Shown: positions 8,491-17,596 of the stretch, piece after piece
Numbering within the stretch: position 1 is the first letter of the stretch
How the letters are laid out: each line of letters begins with the position of its first letter
Source of the DNA: Halococcus salifodinae DSM 8989
GTDB taxonomy: Archaea > Halobacteriota > Halobacteria > Halobacteriales > Halococcaceae
Assembly (NCBI RefSeq): GCF_000336935.1
Contig: NZ_AOME01000079.1
Location: forward strand, 32,755-96,754
Length of the DNA: 64,000 nt
Direction of reading: 5' to 3'
Made by a program: the position numbers and the translations under genes
Notes under the pieces: model-generated
Told to the model about the DNA's origin: nothing
Databases searched by the model: none
The model's input: the letters and a program-made list of their open reading frames with translations, nothing else

Positions 8491-9294
8491 TTAGCGCTGT
8501 GTTCCGTCGCATTCGGCCGCTGCTCGCTCGAAGGCCGATCGCATCGTCTCGTTTCGCTCCACGAGGAACGCCGCATCGAACCCCAGGATCGCGAAGTCGA
8601 ATCCCATCGCCAGCCAGTCGTCGATCCGGTCGGGCTCCGTCGCGAACACTCCGACCGGCACGTCCTCGTCGGCTGCAGCGTCGATCACCTCCTCGACCGC
8701 GGCCCGGAAGTCGTCGGCGTCGAAGTCGAGATGAACGTCGAGCGCGGCGGAGAGGTCGGTCGGACCGACGAACAGCGCGTCGACTCCCTCGACGCCGGCG
8801 ATATCGCCGGCCGCTGCCACCGCCGCTGCCGTCTCGATCTGGATGATCCGAGTCAGCACGTCGTCGGCCCGTTCGAGGTACGTCGGGAACGTCCGGCCGT
8901 ACCCCGAGGCACGACCCGCGGCGGTCCCCCGGACCCCCGTCGGCGGATACCGGGTGGCCTCGACGACCCTGGCCGCCGTCTCGGCGGAATCCACCCGTGG
9001 CACCATGATCCCTCCAGCACCGGTGTCGAGAACCCGCTTGATCGCGACCGGATCGGCGGCCGGCGGGCGGACGATCGGGACCGCGTCGCCCGCGGCGTCG
9101 ACCGCCCGGACGAGGTTCTCGACCGTCTCGATGCTGTTCGCGGCGTGTTCCGTGTCGATCGTCACGAAATCGTAGCCCGCCGCTCCGGTGATCTCGGCGA
9201 CCGCCGGGTGACCGATCGACACCCAACCGCCGACGACGCGCTCGCCCGAGCGGACCGCCTGCCGGAACGCCGCCATGTCCGCCGTTGGATCCAT
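8491..9294 (-). CDS. HpcH/HpaI family aldolase
   Basis: 267-residue class II pyruvate-type aldolase of the HpcH/HpaI (citrate lyase beta-like) family, cleaving 4-hydroxy-2-oxoacids with a divalent metal. Seen are DFVTIDTEHAAN near residue 45 (catalytic-site His nearby), the metal-binding Glu in IIQIETAAA and Asp in LFVGPTDLSAA. Substrate specificity cannot be read from the sequence. It is divergent from the Gfo/Idh/MocA oxidoreductase at 9448, with 153 nt between starts, suggesting related sugar-acid metabolism. Start ATG at 9294. Confidence 0.9.
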   Translation of the reverse strand: MDPTADMAAFRQAVRSGERVVGGWVSIGHPAVAEITGAAGYDFVTIDTEHAANSIETVENLVRAVDAAGDAVPIVRPPAADPVAIKRVLDTGAGGIMVPRVDSAETAARVVEATRYPPTGVRGTAAGRASGYGRTFPTYLERADDVLTRIIQIETAAAVAAAGDIAGVEGVDALFVGPTDLSAALDVHLDFDADDFRAAVEEVIDAAADEDVPVGVFATEPDRIDDWLAMGFDFAILGFDAAFLVERNETMRSAFERAAAECDGTQR

Positions 9295-9447
9295 GTCTCC
9301 TCACCCGGGTCGGGTGGTCTTAACTCGCCCGTCGATCCCGGATCGTCGGAGGCGAACCCCTGCCTCCAGACCGACGCGACACGCAGGTGGAGATCGCTGC
9401 GGGCGTCCGGCGGATGGTTTTTCTCACTGGCGCTGTCGAGTGACGCC

Positions 9448-10428
9448 ATGCGATTCGGCATCCTCGGCACGGCGAACATCGGACGGATCGCGGTGCTCCC
9501 GGCCATCGAGGCCACGGAACACGAAGCGCTCGCGGTCGCCTCCCGCGACGAGGAGCGCGCCCGAGCCTTCGCCGACGAGTGTGACGTTCCCCGGGCGTAC
9601 GGCTCCTACGAGGCGTTGCTTGCGGACGACGACATCGAGGCGGTGTACAACCCGTTGCCGAACGCCCGCCACGCCGAGTGGACCAGGCGGGCGGCCGATG
9701 CCGGCTGTCACGTCCTCTGTGAGAAACCGCTGACCGTCGACGCGGCCGAAGCGCGCGAACTGGGTGAATACTGCGACGAGCGCGGCGTCACCCTGATGGA
9801 GGCGTTCATGTACCGTTACCATCCCCGGACCGAGCGCGCGGTCGAGGTGGTCCGCGAGGAGCTCGACGATGTCCGGTTCGTGAAATCGTCCTTCCAGTTC
9901 CCGCTCGGCCGCGACGCCGAGGACATCCGGCTCGATCCCGACCTCGCCGGTGGGAGCCTGATGGACGTCGGGTGTTACGCCGTCACCGCCGCGCGGCTGT
10001 TCCTCGGTGAGCCCGATCGTGCGTACGCGAGCGCGGCCGACAGCCGGGATTGCGGCGTCGACACCCAGCTCGCGGGACTCCTCGAATACGCCGAGGGCGC
10101 GACCGCCGAGGTGTCATGTAGCTTCGACACCCAGGACACCCAGTTCTACCGGATCGAGGCCGAAAACGGGTGGCTCGAAGCCGACCCGGCGTTCGTCCCG
10201 CGTGAGGACGACCAGGCCACGCTCCGATACGCGGTCGACGGCCGCGAGGTCATCGAACGGTTCCCCGACATCGACCAGTACCGCCGCCAGGTCGAACACT
10301 TCGTCGACTGCGTTCGCCACGACCGCCGGCCGCGAACCGACGCCCGCGAGGCCGAGCGCACGATGGCTGTCATGGATGCGCTCGCCGAGAGCGCCGAGCG
10401 GGGGGAGCCGATCGAACTCGCCGAGTGA
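9448..10428 (+). CDS. Gfo/Idh/MocA family NAD(P)-dependent oxidoreductase
   Basis: 326-residue dehydrogenase with the N-terminal Rossmann motif GILGTANIG (about residues 4-12), the family signature CEKPLT (about residues 93-98) and YRYHPR before the beta-sheet C-terminal domain. These enzymes oxidise sugars, dihydrodiols or related polyols. The ATG at 9448 puts the Rossmann motif at the very N-terminus, as usual; the long upstream extension is antisense to the aldolase. Substrate unknown; a sugar 1-dehydrogenase role is possible given the divergent aldolase. Confidence 0.9.
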   Translation: MRFGILGTANIGRIAVLPAIEATEHEALAVASRDEERARAFADECDVPRAYGSYEALLADDDIEAVYNPLPNARHAEWTRRAADAGCHVLCEKPLTVDAAEARELGEYCDERGVTLMEAFMYRYHPRTERAVEVVREELDDVRFVKSSFQFPLGRDAEDIRLDPDLAGGSLMDVGCYAVTAARLFLGEPDRAYASAADSRDCGVDTQLAGLLEYAEGATAEVSCSFDTQDTQFYRIEAENGWLEADPAFVPREDDQATLRYAVDGREVIERFPDIDQYRRQVEHFVDCVRHDRRPRTDAREAERTMAVMDALAESAERGEPIELAE

Positions 10429-10587
10429 GTGCCCTCAGTACATCCCCTCGACCGAGCGTGAGTGGATCAGAGCGTCGTGCTCGGCATCGCCTCGATATCG
10501 CAGAGCACGTCCGTCGGACGTCGTTCGTGGTTCTCGATAGCGCCTTCATTCACGCACACCGGCAACGACTCGATTATCGGCGGTCTG

Positions 10588-12078
10588 TTAGTCGGCCCGC
10601 CGAGCGAACGTCCGTCCGAGCCACGCGAGCACAAGCAGGTGTGAAACGCCACCGACGAAGAGATACAGCGGCCAGATGGGTTCGCTGCTGGTGCCCGCTA
10701 CGAAGGCCTTTACCGGCCAGTACGTGGGAAGTGCTCCTGCGACGAACTGGAGTGGCTCCGGCACCACCGCGATGACGACTGCGGGACCGAGGACGAGTAC
10801 GTTGACGAGCTTACTGATTGCGAGTCCCTCGATAGTGTTCGACGCCAGCGTGCCGAACCCCAGGGCAAGGACTGGCCCACCGAGCACACTGACGGCCGCC
10901 GTCCCGATCAGGACCGCCGGTGAAACCGGAACCAGGCCGATGACGGCCAGCGCCGGGAGGGTCGCCAGCAGACTCAGCACGTACGCCGTCCCTCCTCGAT
11001 ACAGCAGATATCCGCGGGCCGACAGCGGACTCACGCGGTATGCAGCGAGTACGCCTTGCTCGCGGTCCTCCAGGACGAACATGCCGACGACGAACCCGTA
11101 GATCGCAGGCCCGAACGCCGCCATCGATCCCGCGACTACCGGGTAGTACGGGGAAAGTTCGAGTACCGGCGCTGCCATGTCCGCCACGATCGGTGTACCG
11201 AACCTGATGATCACCGAAAGCACGAGCGGACCGACGGCGGCGATCGACAACATCGGGTCCCGGACCCAGTTGCGGAGATCCGCGAGTGCCAGTCCGACAG
11301 CCGGCGAGCGAGACGCGAGCCCGCTTCGATCGCTCCGCTCTCGGCTCCGGGGCACTTCACCGCGACCGAACTGATCTCCGGGGTCACCGCCACGGACGAC
11401 GTGACGCCGGAACGCCCGACGTGCCCACACGTACGCGACGGCGTTGCCGACCAGCAAGTACCCGGTCCCGTAGGCCACCTCCCACGCGGCCAGCGGCTCG
11501 AAGCCGCCCGTGACGAGCACCAGCGTCGGCTGCACGGGCAGCACGTAGAACAGTTGCGTGTCGAGAACTCCGACGTAGCCGAACAGCGGCAGGAACAGGA
11601 TCGTCCCCCAGCCGACGGCGCTGATGAAGTACTCGTTGATCGAATCGAAGCGCGCGACGGCCACGAACCCCACGAGGACGAACAACGATGCCGACAGCGC
11701 GACGCCGACGACCAGTATCGCCAGTCCCCATGGTGAGCCGTGTCCGAAGACGGCGACCGAGGTTGCAGCGACGACCGCCAGCAGCGATAGGGAGATGACT
11801 TTCGAGACGAGGTAGCCCCGATCGCCCAGCGGCGACACCGTCAGCGCGTCCAACACGCCTTCCTCTTTTTCGAACAGCACTATCGAAGCGATGAAATAGA
11901 ACCCAAGCACTGTCGGGTCGGTGACGATCAACAGCACTGCGGCGTCGGTCCGGAGCCCGGGTCCCACCGCCCGGAGGCCGAGGACGAACACCACGGTGAG
12001 AACCGCATAGACTGCATAGAAGCCGTAGCGTCTCTGTAGACGAACGTCCCACGCCAGCATCGACCGAAGTGCGCTCAC
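10588..12078 (-). CDS. ABC-2 type exporter permease, double-length
   Basis: 496-residue integral membrane protein with roughly twelve hydrophobic segments arranged as two ABC-2 halves, joined near residue 240 by a charged loop (RSRERSDRSGLASRS). Each half contains the ABC-2 phrase of an acidic loop before a gate helix (FEKEEGVLDALTVSPLGDRGYL; LEDREQGVLAAYRVSPLSARGYL), so the gene looks like an internal duplication-fusion. It starts with GTG at 12078, 58 nt after the stop of the ATPase gene upstream on the same strand, forming an exporter pair. The cargo (drug, lipid or peptide) is unknown. Confidence 0.88.
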   Translation of the reverse strand: MSALRSMLAWDVRLQRRYGFYAVYAVLTVVFVLGLRAVGPGLRTDAAVLLIVTDPTVLGFYFIASIVLFEKEEGVLDALTVSPLGDRGYLVSKVISLSLLAVVAATSVAVFGHGSPWGLAILVVGVALSASLFVLVGFVAVARFDSINEYFISAVGWGTILFLPLFGYVGVLDTQLFYVLPVQPTLVLVTGGFEPLAAWEVAYGTGYLLVGNAVAYVWARRAFRRHVVRGGDPGDQFGRGEVPRSRERSDRSGLASRSPAVGLALADLRNWVRDPMLSIAAVGPLVLSVIIRFGTPIVADMAAPVLELSPYYPVVAGSMAAFGPAIYGFVVGMFVLEDREQGVLAAYRVSPLSARGYLLYRGGTAYVLSLLATLPALAVIGLVPVSPAVLIGTAAVSVLGGPVLALGFGTLASNTIEGLAISKLVNVLVLGPAVVIAVVPEPLQFVAGALPTYWPVKAFVAGTSSEPIWPLYLFVGGVSHLLVLAWLGRTFARRAD

Positions 12079-12136
12079 GCCACTGCCTCCGGTACCACGG
12101 GTTCGATGGCCGCGACTCCCTCGTTCGGAGGTCCAT

Positions 12137-12991
12137 TCACGTTAGTTCCTCCCCGGTCACGGCGATGAACACGTCCTCGAGAGTGGCCTCCTCGGTGTGG
12201 ATAGTCTCGACGTGACCGCTCCGCAACAGGTCGTGGAACGCCTGGTCGTCGTCGAGGGAGGTCAGCGGGAACGCACGGCGTTCGAGTGCTCCGTCGGGGC
12301 GATATTCCACAGCGACGGTCGGTTCGCCGTGAGCGAGCTTCAGCGCCCGAGGCGTGTCGACCACCGGGAGCCGGCCGTCGACGATGAACGCCACCCGATC
12401 ACACAGCTGGTCGGCAACGGCCATGTCGTGTGTAGTGAGGAAGACGGTTGTGCCCTCTTTTCTGAGCTCCTCGACGACGGTCTTCACCGCACGGGCGTTC
12501 CCTGGATCGATACCCGCGGTGGGTTCGTCGAGGAACACCAACTCGGGCTCGTGAATCAGCGCCCGGACGAAGTTCAGACGCATCTGCATCCCTCGTGAGT
12601 AGGTGCCGACCCGGCGATCGACTGCGCCGGCCATTCCGACCCGATCGAGCAACTCGATCGGGCTGCGGGCTGCACCGCCGTACAGCGAGGCGAACAGTTC
12701 GAGGTTTTCTCGTCCGGTCAGTTTGCGGTAGTGGTTCGGTGCCTCGGCGGAGATGCCGATACGTTCGTACAGCTCTCGCCCCCATTCGCTGACGTCACGG
12801 TCGAACATCCGAACCTCGCCCGCGTAGTCATCCAGTAGACCGATCAACACCTTCTGAGTCGTGGTCTTACCGGCCCCGCTCGGGCCGAGGAACCCGAACA
12901 CCTCGCCGTCTTCGACGTCGAAGTCGAGCCCGTGTAGTGCGGGCTCGTTCGCCCCGGCATACGAGTACTGGAGATCCCGGACGCGAATCAT
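12137..12991 (-). CDS. ABC transporter ATP-binding protein
   Basis: 284-residue ATPase that drives the neighbouring double permease. Walker A GPSGAGKTT (about residues 37-45), signature YSRGMQMRL, Walker B LVFLDEPTAG and the switch His in TTHD are all present. The C-terminal 60 residues are the short extension typical of drug/lipid-exporter ATPases. The ATG at 12991 (MIRVRDLQYSYAG) is preferred to one 17 codons upstream because it gives the usual N-terminus. First gene of the two-gene operon. Confidence 0.92.
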   Translation of the reverse strand: MIRVRDLQYSYAGANEPALHGLDFDVEDGEVFGFLGPSGAGKTTTQKVLIGLLDDYAGEVRMFDRDVSEWGRELYERIGISAEAPNHYRKLTGRENLELFASLYGGAARSPIELLDRVGMAGAVDRRVGTYSRGMQMRLNFVRALIHEPELVFLDEPTAGIDPGNARAVKTVVEELRKEGTTVFLTTHDMAVADQLCDRVAFIVDGRLPVVDTPRALKLAHGEPTVAVEYRPDGALERRAFPLTSLDDDQAFHDLLRSGHVETIHTEEATLEDVFIAVTGEELT

Positions 12992-13088
12992 CACCTGTTC
13001 GTACGGCGCTCGGGGAAATAGCGTTGGTGGCGGATGGAGCACGGCTAGCGGTCCCCGTCTGCACTATCGGACCGGCCCGCGGCCGCGC

Positions 13089-13331
13089 TCACCCGCGCAG
13101 GAGGTTCATCACCTCGTCGGCGACGCCGGACTCGACGGCGACCACGTAGCGATGACCCGCTTCGAGCACCGTGTCGGGCCCGCCGATCCGGCCGCCGCGG
13201 GCGTCGGAGATGATGAGGCTGCCCCGGGGGAGTCGGATCTGTTCGAGAGGTTTTCCGGCGGCCGGGGCGTCCTCTCGCACCTCGATCTCGACGATCTCCA
13301 GATCGTCGGTGACCTCCTCCATGGTGCGCAC
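13089..13331 (-). CDS. TrkA C-terminal (RCK_C) domain protein, probably a 5'-truncated remnant
   Basis: An 80-residue frame starting at GTG codes for one RCK_C ligand-binding domain (LEIVEIEVREDAPAAGKPL, PRGSLIISDARGG, VLEAGHRYVVAVES), found at the end of TrkA/KtrA regulators. The same frame is open upstream to a TAG at 13464-13466, and the extra residues (DGIVFPGTPTARVAANEI) resemble the end of a TrkA_N NAD-binding domain. The nucleotide-binding half is therefore missing and the frame runs into the 3' end of the coiled-coil gene. It may be a decayed TrkA gene or a stand-alone RCK_C protein. Confidence 0.6.
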   Translation of the reverse strand: MRTMEEVTDDLEIVEIEVREDAPAAGKPLEQIRLPRGSLIISDARGGRIGGPDTVLEAGHRYVVAVESGVADEVMNLLRG

Positions 13332-13450
13332 GCCGATCCCGCTGATCTCGTTGGCGGCGACCCTCGCGGTGGGGGTGCCGGGAAAAACGATGCCGTCGAC
13401 GAACGCCGAGTACTGACCGCCTGGCTCGTGCGGCCGAACGCGACGACGAC

Positions 13451-14011
13451 TCAGTTCGTGTCGCTATCCTCGTCTCGGCTCTCCTCCTCGCGCTGTTCTT
13501 CGGTCAGTTGGTCGATCTTCTCCTCGACCTCCTCCTCGCGCGGTCGTCGATCGACGCGCTCGTTGACCTCCTCCACTCGTTCCGTGACCTCGTCGACTTC
13601 TTCGGAGACCGTCTCCTCGACCCGTTCGTCGACCTCTTCGGCGACGGTTTCCTCGACACGCTCGTCGACCTCCTCCGAAACCGTCTCTTCGACCCGTTCG
13701 TCGACCTCCTCGGTGAGCACTTCCTCGACCTCGTCCTCGCGCGGTCGTCGGTCGACGCGCTCGTTGACCTCCTCGACCCGGTCCATGATCTCGTTGACTT
13801 CCTCGGCGAGCGTTTTCGTCGTTTCCTCAGTCATCCACCGGGGGTCGAACCGGGCCATTTTCCACCCGACGTGGATGGCGTAAGCGACGAGCACGCCCAG
13901 GCCGAACGCGACGCCGACCGCGGTGCCGACGGTGAGGATCAGGGCGACTGCGGCGAAGATCAGCACGCCGTAGGTGAAGTCGACGATGGAATCGACGCGG
14001 TTCGGATTCAT
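13451..14011 (-). CDS. Membrane-anchored protein with repetitive coiled coil
   Basis: 186-residue protein. An N-terminal membrane segment or hairpin at about 12-46 (FTYGVLIFAAVALILTVGTAVGVAFGL and following) is followed by an extremely acidic coiled coil. From about residue 75 the phrase EVNERVDRRPRE occurs twice, bracketing near-identical copies of EEVDERVEETV. The tail is EEESRDEDSDTN. The layout suggests a membrane-tethered rod or scaffold. Partners are unknown; it sits beside the TrkA remnant and divergent from the phosphate transporter. Confidence 0.75.
   Translation of the reverse strand: MNPNRVDSIVDFTYGVLIFAAVALILTVGTAVGVAFGLGVLVAYAIHVGWKMARFDPRWMTEETTKTLAEEVNEIMDRVEEVNERVDRRPREDEVEEVLTEEVDERVEETVSEEVDERVEETVAEEVDERVEETVSEEVDEVTERVEEVNERVDRRPREEEVEEKIDQLTEEQREEESRDEDSDTN
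13530..13790. repeat. Internal tandem repeat in coiled-coil gene
   Basis: On the plus strand a GCGGTCGTCGxTCGACGCGC block occurs at about 13540 and again at about 13740. Between them are three to four copies of a roughly 33-nt unit (CTCGTCGACCTCCTC / ACCCGTTCGTCGACC types). Similarity at the nucleotide level as well as the protein level points to recent unit duplication. Confidence 0.8.
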
Positions 14012-14154
14012 TGTCTATCATACGAGTAGGTGTCGAGGATAGTTATACCGTCGATCGTGCATCGTCGCGCGAAGTTGCAGGACAGCGAGGACGAACCTCC
14101 TCGGTTGTTCCCTTGGAGAGCCGTACTCGAAGAGACCGCCGGCCAGGCGGGTCG

Positions 14155-14160
14155 TTTAAG
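14155..14160 (+). promoter_or_regulatory. TATA-like box of the phosphate transporter gene
   Basis: TTTAAG ends 23 nt before the ATG at 14184, the spacing expected for a leaderless haloarchaeal transcript. It supports 14184 as the start in preference to the codon at 14166. Confidence 0.6.
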
Positions 14161-14183
14161 CCACCTTGCCCGCTCTTTTCGGT

Positions 14184-15359
14184 ATGGTCGATCCTCTCCT
14201 CGTTGTGGGTCTCGTCGTCGCGCTCTTTGTCGGCTACAACATCGGCGGTGCGAACACCGGCCCGGCCTTTGGCCCGGCAGTCGGCGCGGGGGTGCTCTCG
14301 AAGGTCGGCGCGGCGGGATTGATGTCGGTGTTTTTCTTCCTCGGCGCGTGGACCGTTGGCCGTCGGGTCGTGGACACACTCGGCCAGGATTTACTCACTG
14401 ATCCCGGCGTGTTCACGATCGAGACCAGCATCGTCGTCCTGTTTTTCATCGGCGGCGCGCTGTTCGTAGGCAACTACTCGGGAGCCCCCGCTTCGACGTC
14501 GATGACCGCCGTGGGCGCGATCGCGGGTCTCGGGGTCGCCACGGGAAAACTCGACTGGGCCGTGATGGGTGAGATCGCGATCTGGTGGATCGTCGCCCCG
14601 CTCGTGGGCTTCTGGGTCTCGATGGTGGTCGGTCGGTACTTCTACCCCAGGATCAACCGTTGGATCGCGATCACGAGCACCGAGGGGGCGCTGCTCGAAC
14701 TCGATCGAACGGGAACGGTTCCGACGCCCCAGCGCGGAGCGAACACCACGATGCGAGAACTGGCCGGCGCGGTGGTCGTCGTCGCCATCGCATGTGTCAT
14801 GGCCTTCTCGGCGGGAACGTCGAACATGGCGAACGCGATCGCGCCGCTCTATGGGGCCGGCGTCTCGCTCGACCCGCTGATGATCCTCGGCGGCGTCGCG
14901 GTCACCATCGGGGCGTTCACGATCGCGCGCCGGACGCTCGACACCCTCGGTAGCGACATCACCACCCTGCCGCTGACCGCGGCTATCGTGGTTGCGGTGA
15001 TCTCCTCGGGCATCGTGATCGGGCTTTCGGCGATCGGCATCCCCGCCTCCTTCGTCATCATCGCCACGATGTCGATCGTCGGACTCGGCTGGGGGCGGGC
15101 GACCCGCACCGTCACCGTCTCGGAGGGGCTCCGCGGCGAGGAGACGCCCCCGCTCTCGAAGGACGCGCTGGCCGCCGACGAACCCGGCGAGGAGCCACCC
15201 GAGATCGGCGAGGAGGAGCCCGAAGACGTGGCCGACGCGGGCGAGCTGTTCGACCCCGGCACGACCGGCCGGGTGATCGTGATGCAGAACGTCGTGCCGG
15301 TGCTCTCGACGCTCGGCGCGTACGGCACGTTCCGGGTGACGTTCGCGTTCTGGTGGTAG
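14184..15359 (+). CDS. PiT family inorganic phosphate transporter
   Basis: 391-residue membrane permease of the PiT family, importing phosphate (or metal-phosphate) with a cation. Both halves carry the diagnostic inverted-repeat signatures: GGANTGPAFGPAVGAG near residue 16 and FSAGTSNMANAIAPLYGAG near residue 210. A hydrophilic Glu-rich loop (about residues 315-360) precedes a last membrane helix. The start at 14184 is supported by a TATA-like box. It appears monocistronic; no PhoU-like gene is adjacent. Confidence 0.93.
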   Translation: MVDPLLVVGLVVALFVGYNIGGANTGPAFGPAVGAGVLSKVGAAGLMSVFFFLGAWTVGRRVVDTLGQDLLTDPGVFTIETSIVVLFFIGGALFVGNYSGAPASTSMTAVGAIAGLGVATGKLDWAVMGEIAIWWIVAPLVGFWVSMVVGRYFYPRINRWIAITSTEGALLELDRTGTVPTPQRGANTTMRELAGAVVVVAIACVMAFSAGTSNMANAIAPLYGAGVSLDPLMILGGVAVTIGAFTIARRTLDTLGSDITTLPLTAAIVVAVISSGIVIGLSAIGIPASFVIIATMSIVGLGWGRATRTVTVSEGLRGEETPPLSKDALAADEPGEEPPEIGEEEPEDVADAGELFDPGTTGRVIVMQNVVPVLSTLGAYGTFRVTFAFWW

Positions 15360-15472
15360 GTCCAGAACGAGCGAGGCGGGACGCCGCGGACGCGACGCGG
15401 CGAGCGCACGCCCCGGTGAGTCGACTGCCGCGGGGCACAGTCTGATTACCCGGCCACTCCGTGCGTGGTAGT

Positions 15473-17590
15473 ATGGCACCCGACACCGCCCCGCTTCCGG
15501 CTGACGCGTTCTACGAGTACACCGCGATCCTCGATATCGCCACGTCGCCGAACGGCGAACGGGTGGCGTTCGTCGCCACCGAGTCCGACGAGCGTGAGGA
15601 CGAACGCCGACGATCGGTGTTCGTCGCACCCACCGACGGCACCGACGAGCCCTACCGGCTGACACGCGCCTCGGACGCGGGCAGCCCGCAGTGGAGTCCC
15701 GACGGATCGAAACTCGCCATCACCGCTGCCCGCGAGCAGGACACCGAACTCGCGGTCGAACCGAGCGACGACGCCGACGAGGAGGACGCGGCGGACGGAA
15801 ACGGCGACGACGGAGAGGGTGGGGATGGCAACGGCGGCGGGGACGACGGACCGGAGAGCCAGGTCTGGGTGTTCGATCTCGTTCGCGGTGGTGACGCACG
15901 CCAGATCACCGACCGATCCGAGGGAGTCACCGGGTTCGACTGGGGGCCCGACGGCGACCGGATCGTGGTCGCGGCTCCCGATCCGACCGACGAGGAAGAG
16001 GGGTATCAGGAGCAGGTCGACGACGACGGTCCGATCGAGATCGAGCGCCTCCAGCACAAGGTCAACGGATCGGGCTGGACCGACACCGTCACCACCTATC
16101 TGTTCGTCGTCGACATCGAGAGTCGGGAGGAAACCAGGCTCGACCGCGCCAACGACGGCGAGATGGGGAGTCGCCGTCCGCTCGCGCCCGCATGGAGTCC
16201 CGACGGCGACCGGATCGCCTTCACCGCCTACCTCGGCGACGATCCCGACGACACGATGGCGCTTGATCTCTACACGATTCGGCCCGACGGCACCGGCCGC
16301 GAGCGCCTCACCGACGCCGACCGCCGGCTCCAAGCACCGACGTGGAGCCCGGACGGCGACCGGATCGCCTTCGTCGGCGGCGACCCGACCAACTGGTACA
16401 TCCCCTCGGAAGTGTTCGTCGCCGACGCCGCATCGGGCGAGGATCACAGCGTGTCGGCCTCGCTGGATCGCACCGTCGCGTGGGGCGGTGGTCCGCAGTG
16501 GATCGACGAGGACACGCTTCTCGCCCTGATCGCCGACGAAGGAAACTCCGTTCCTGTCCGACTCGACGCCGACGCCGACGACCCGGCGTGGCTCGCGCCG
16601 TGGCAGGGCGACGACCGCGCGATCCGCGCGCTCGATACGAGCGACGACGGTGAACAGGCCGCCGTCCTCGTCAGCGAACCGTCGGCCGCCGACGTGTACG
16701 CGCTCAATGTCGCCGACTTCGGAACCATCGACGGCCACGCGAGCGCCGATGACGATCCCCTCGACCGCGTCACGACGGCAAACGAGGGACTGCTCGACGA
16801 GGGACAGGTTCCGGGCTTCGAGCGGGTGACGTGGGAAGATAGCGATGGAATCGAGATCGAGGGGCTCGTCTACCTTCCGTCCGGTTTCGATCCCGACGAT
16901 CCCGACGCTCGCCCGGTCGTCGCGTCGGTCCACGGCGGGCCGATGTCCTACGATGCGCCGGCCTTCGGCTTCGACACTCCCTACTGGACCAGCCGGGGGT
17001 ACGTCGTGCTCCGGCCGAACTACCGGGGATCGACCTCCTACGGCCGGGAGTTCAGCGAGCGGCTACGGGGAACGCGGGGCGAAAAGGAGGTCGACGACGT
17101 GGTTTCAGGAGTCGATCACCTCGTCGAACGCGGCTGGGCCGACGGCGACCGCGCGTTCGTCACCGGTTTTTCATATGGTGGGATCACCACCGCAGCGACC
17201 GTGACGTCGACCGATCGGTTCGCGGCGGCGGCCGCCGAACACGGCATCTACGACTTCTACTCGGTGTTCGGCACCGACGACAACCACAACTGGCACGAAG
17301 ACGAGTTCGGGCTGCCGTGGGAGAACCCCGAGGCCTATCGCGAGCTCTCCTCGCTCACCGACGTCGGTGAGATCGACACGCCGCTACTCGTGACCGCTGG
17401 CGAGCGCGACTGGCGGTGTCCACCCACGCAGGCCGAACAGCTCCACGTCAGCGTCAAAAAGCAGGGTGTGGACTCGAAGCTCGTGATCTACCAAGACGAG
17501 CACCACAACATCGGCGATCCCGACCGGGCGATCCACCGGATCGAGGCGCTCACCGACTGGTTCGACGACCACGATCCCGGAACCGAGTAG
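15473..17590 (+). CDS. S9 family serine peptidase (acylaminoacyl-peptidase-like)
   Basis: 705-residue two-domain peptidase of the prolyl-oligopeptidase clan. The N-terminal 430 residues form a WD40-like beta-propeller (repeated WSPDGxxIA phrases). A low-complexity acidic Gly insert sits at about 100-120 (DGNGDDGEGG). The C-terminal alpha/beta-hydrolase has the nucleophile in GFSYGG, the charge-relay Asp after TAGERDWR and the His in YQDEHHNIG. No signal peptide, so probably cytosolic turnover of short peptides. The ATG at 15473 (MAPDTAPLP) is preferred to a GTG four codons upstream. Confidence 0.93.
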   Translation: MAPDTAPLPADAFYEYTAILDIATSPNGERVAFVATESDEREDERRRSVFVAPTDGTDEPYRLTRASDAGSPQWSPDGSKLAITAAREQDTELAVEPSDDADEEDAADGNGDDGEGGDGNGGGDDGPESQVWVFDLVRGGDARQITDRSEGVTGFDWGPDGDRIVVAAPDPTDEEEGYQEQVDDDGPIEIERLQHKVNGSGWTDTVTTYLFVVDIESREETRLDRANDGEMGSRRPLAPAWSPDGDRIAFTAYLGDDPDDTMALDLYTIRPDGTGRERLTDADRRLQAPTWSPDGDRIAFVGGDPTNWYIPSEVFVADAASGEDHSVSASLDRTVAWGGGPQWIDEDTLLALIADEGNSVPVRLDADADDPAWLAPWQGDDRAIRALDTSDDGEQAAVLVSEPSAADVYALNVADFGTIDGHASADDDPLDRVTTANEGLLDEGQVPGFERVTWEDSDGIEIEGLVYLPSGFDPDDPDARPVVASVHGGPMSYDAPAFGFDTPYWTSRGYVVLRPNYRGSTSYGREFSERLRGTRGEKEVDDVVSGVDHLVERGWADGDRAFVTGFSYGGITTAATVTSTDRFAAAAAEHGIYDFYSVFGTDDNHNWHEDEFGLPWENPEAYRELSSLTDVGEIDTPLLVTAGERDWRCPPTQAEQLHVSVKKQGVDSKLVIYQDEHHNIGDPDRAIHRIEALTDWFDDHDPGTE

Positions 17591-17596
17591 CCGAGT

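Noticed and set aside
13508-14029. Plus-strand frame rich in Leu/Val/Asp repeats that looks like a leucine-rich protein
   Set aside because: It is the complement of the Glu/Val-rich coiled-coil repeat of the minus-strand gene; the repeats are fully explained by that gene.
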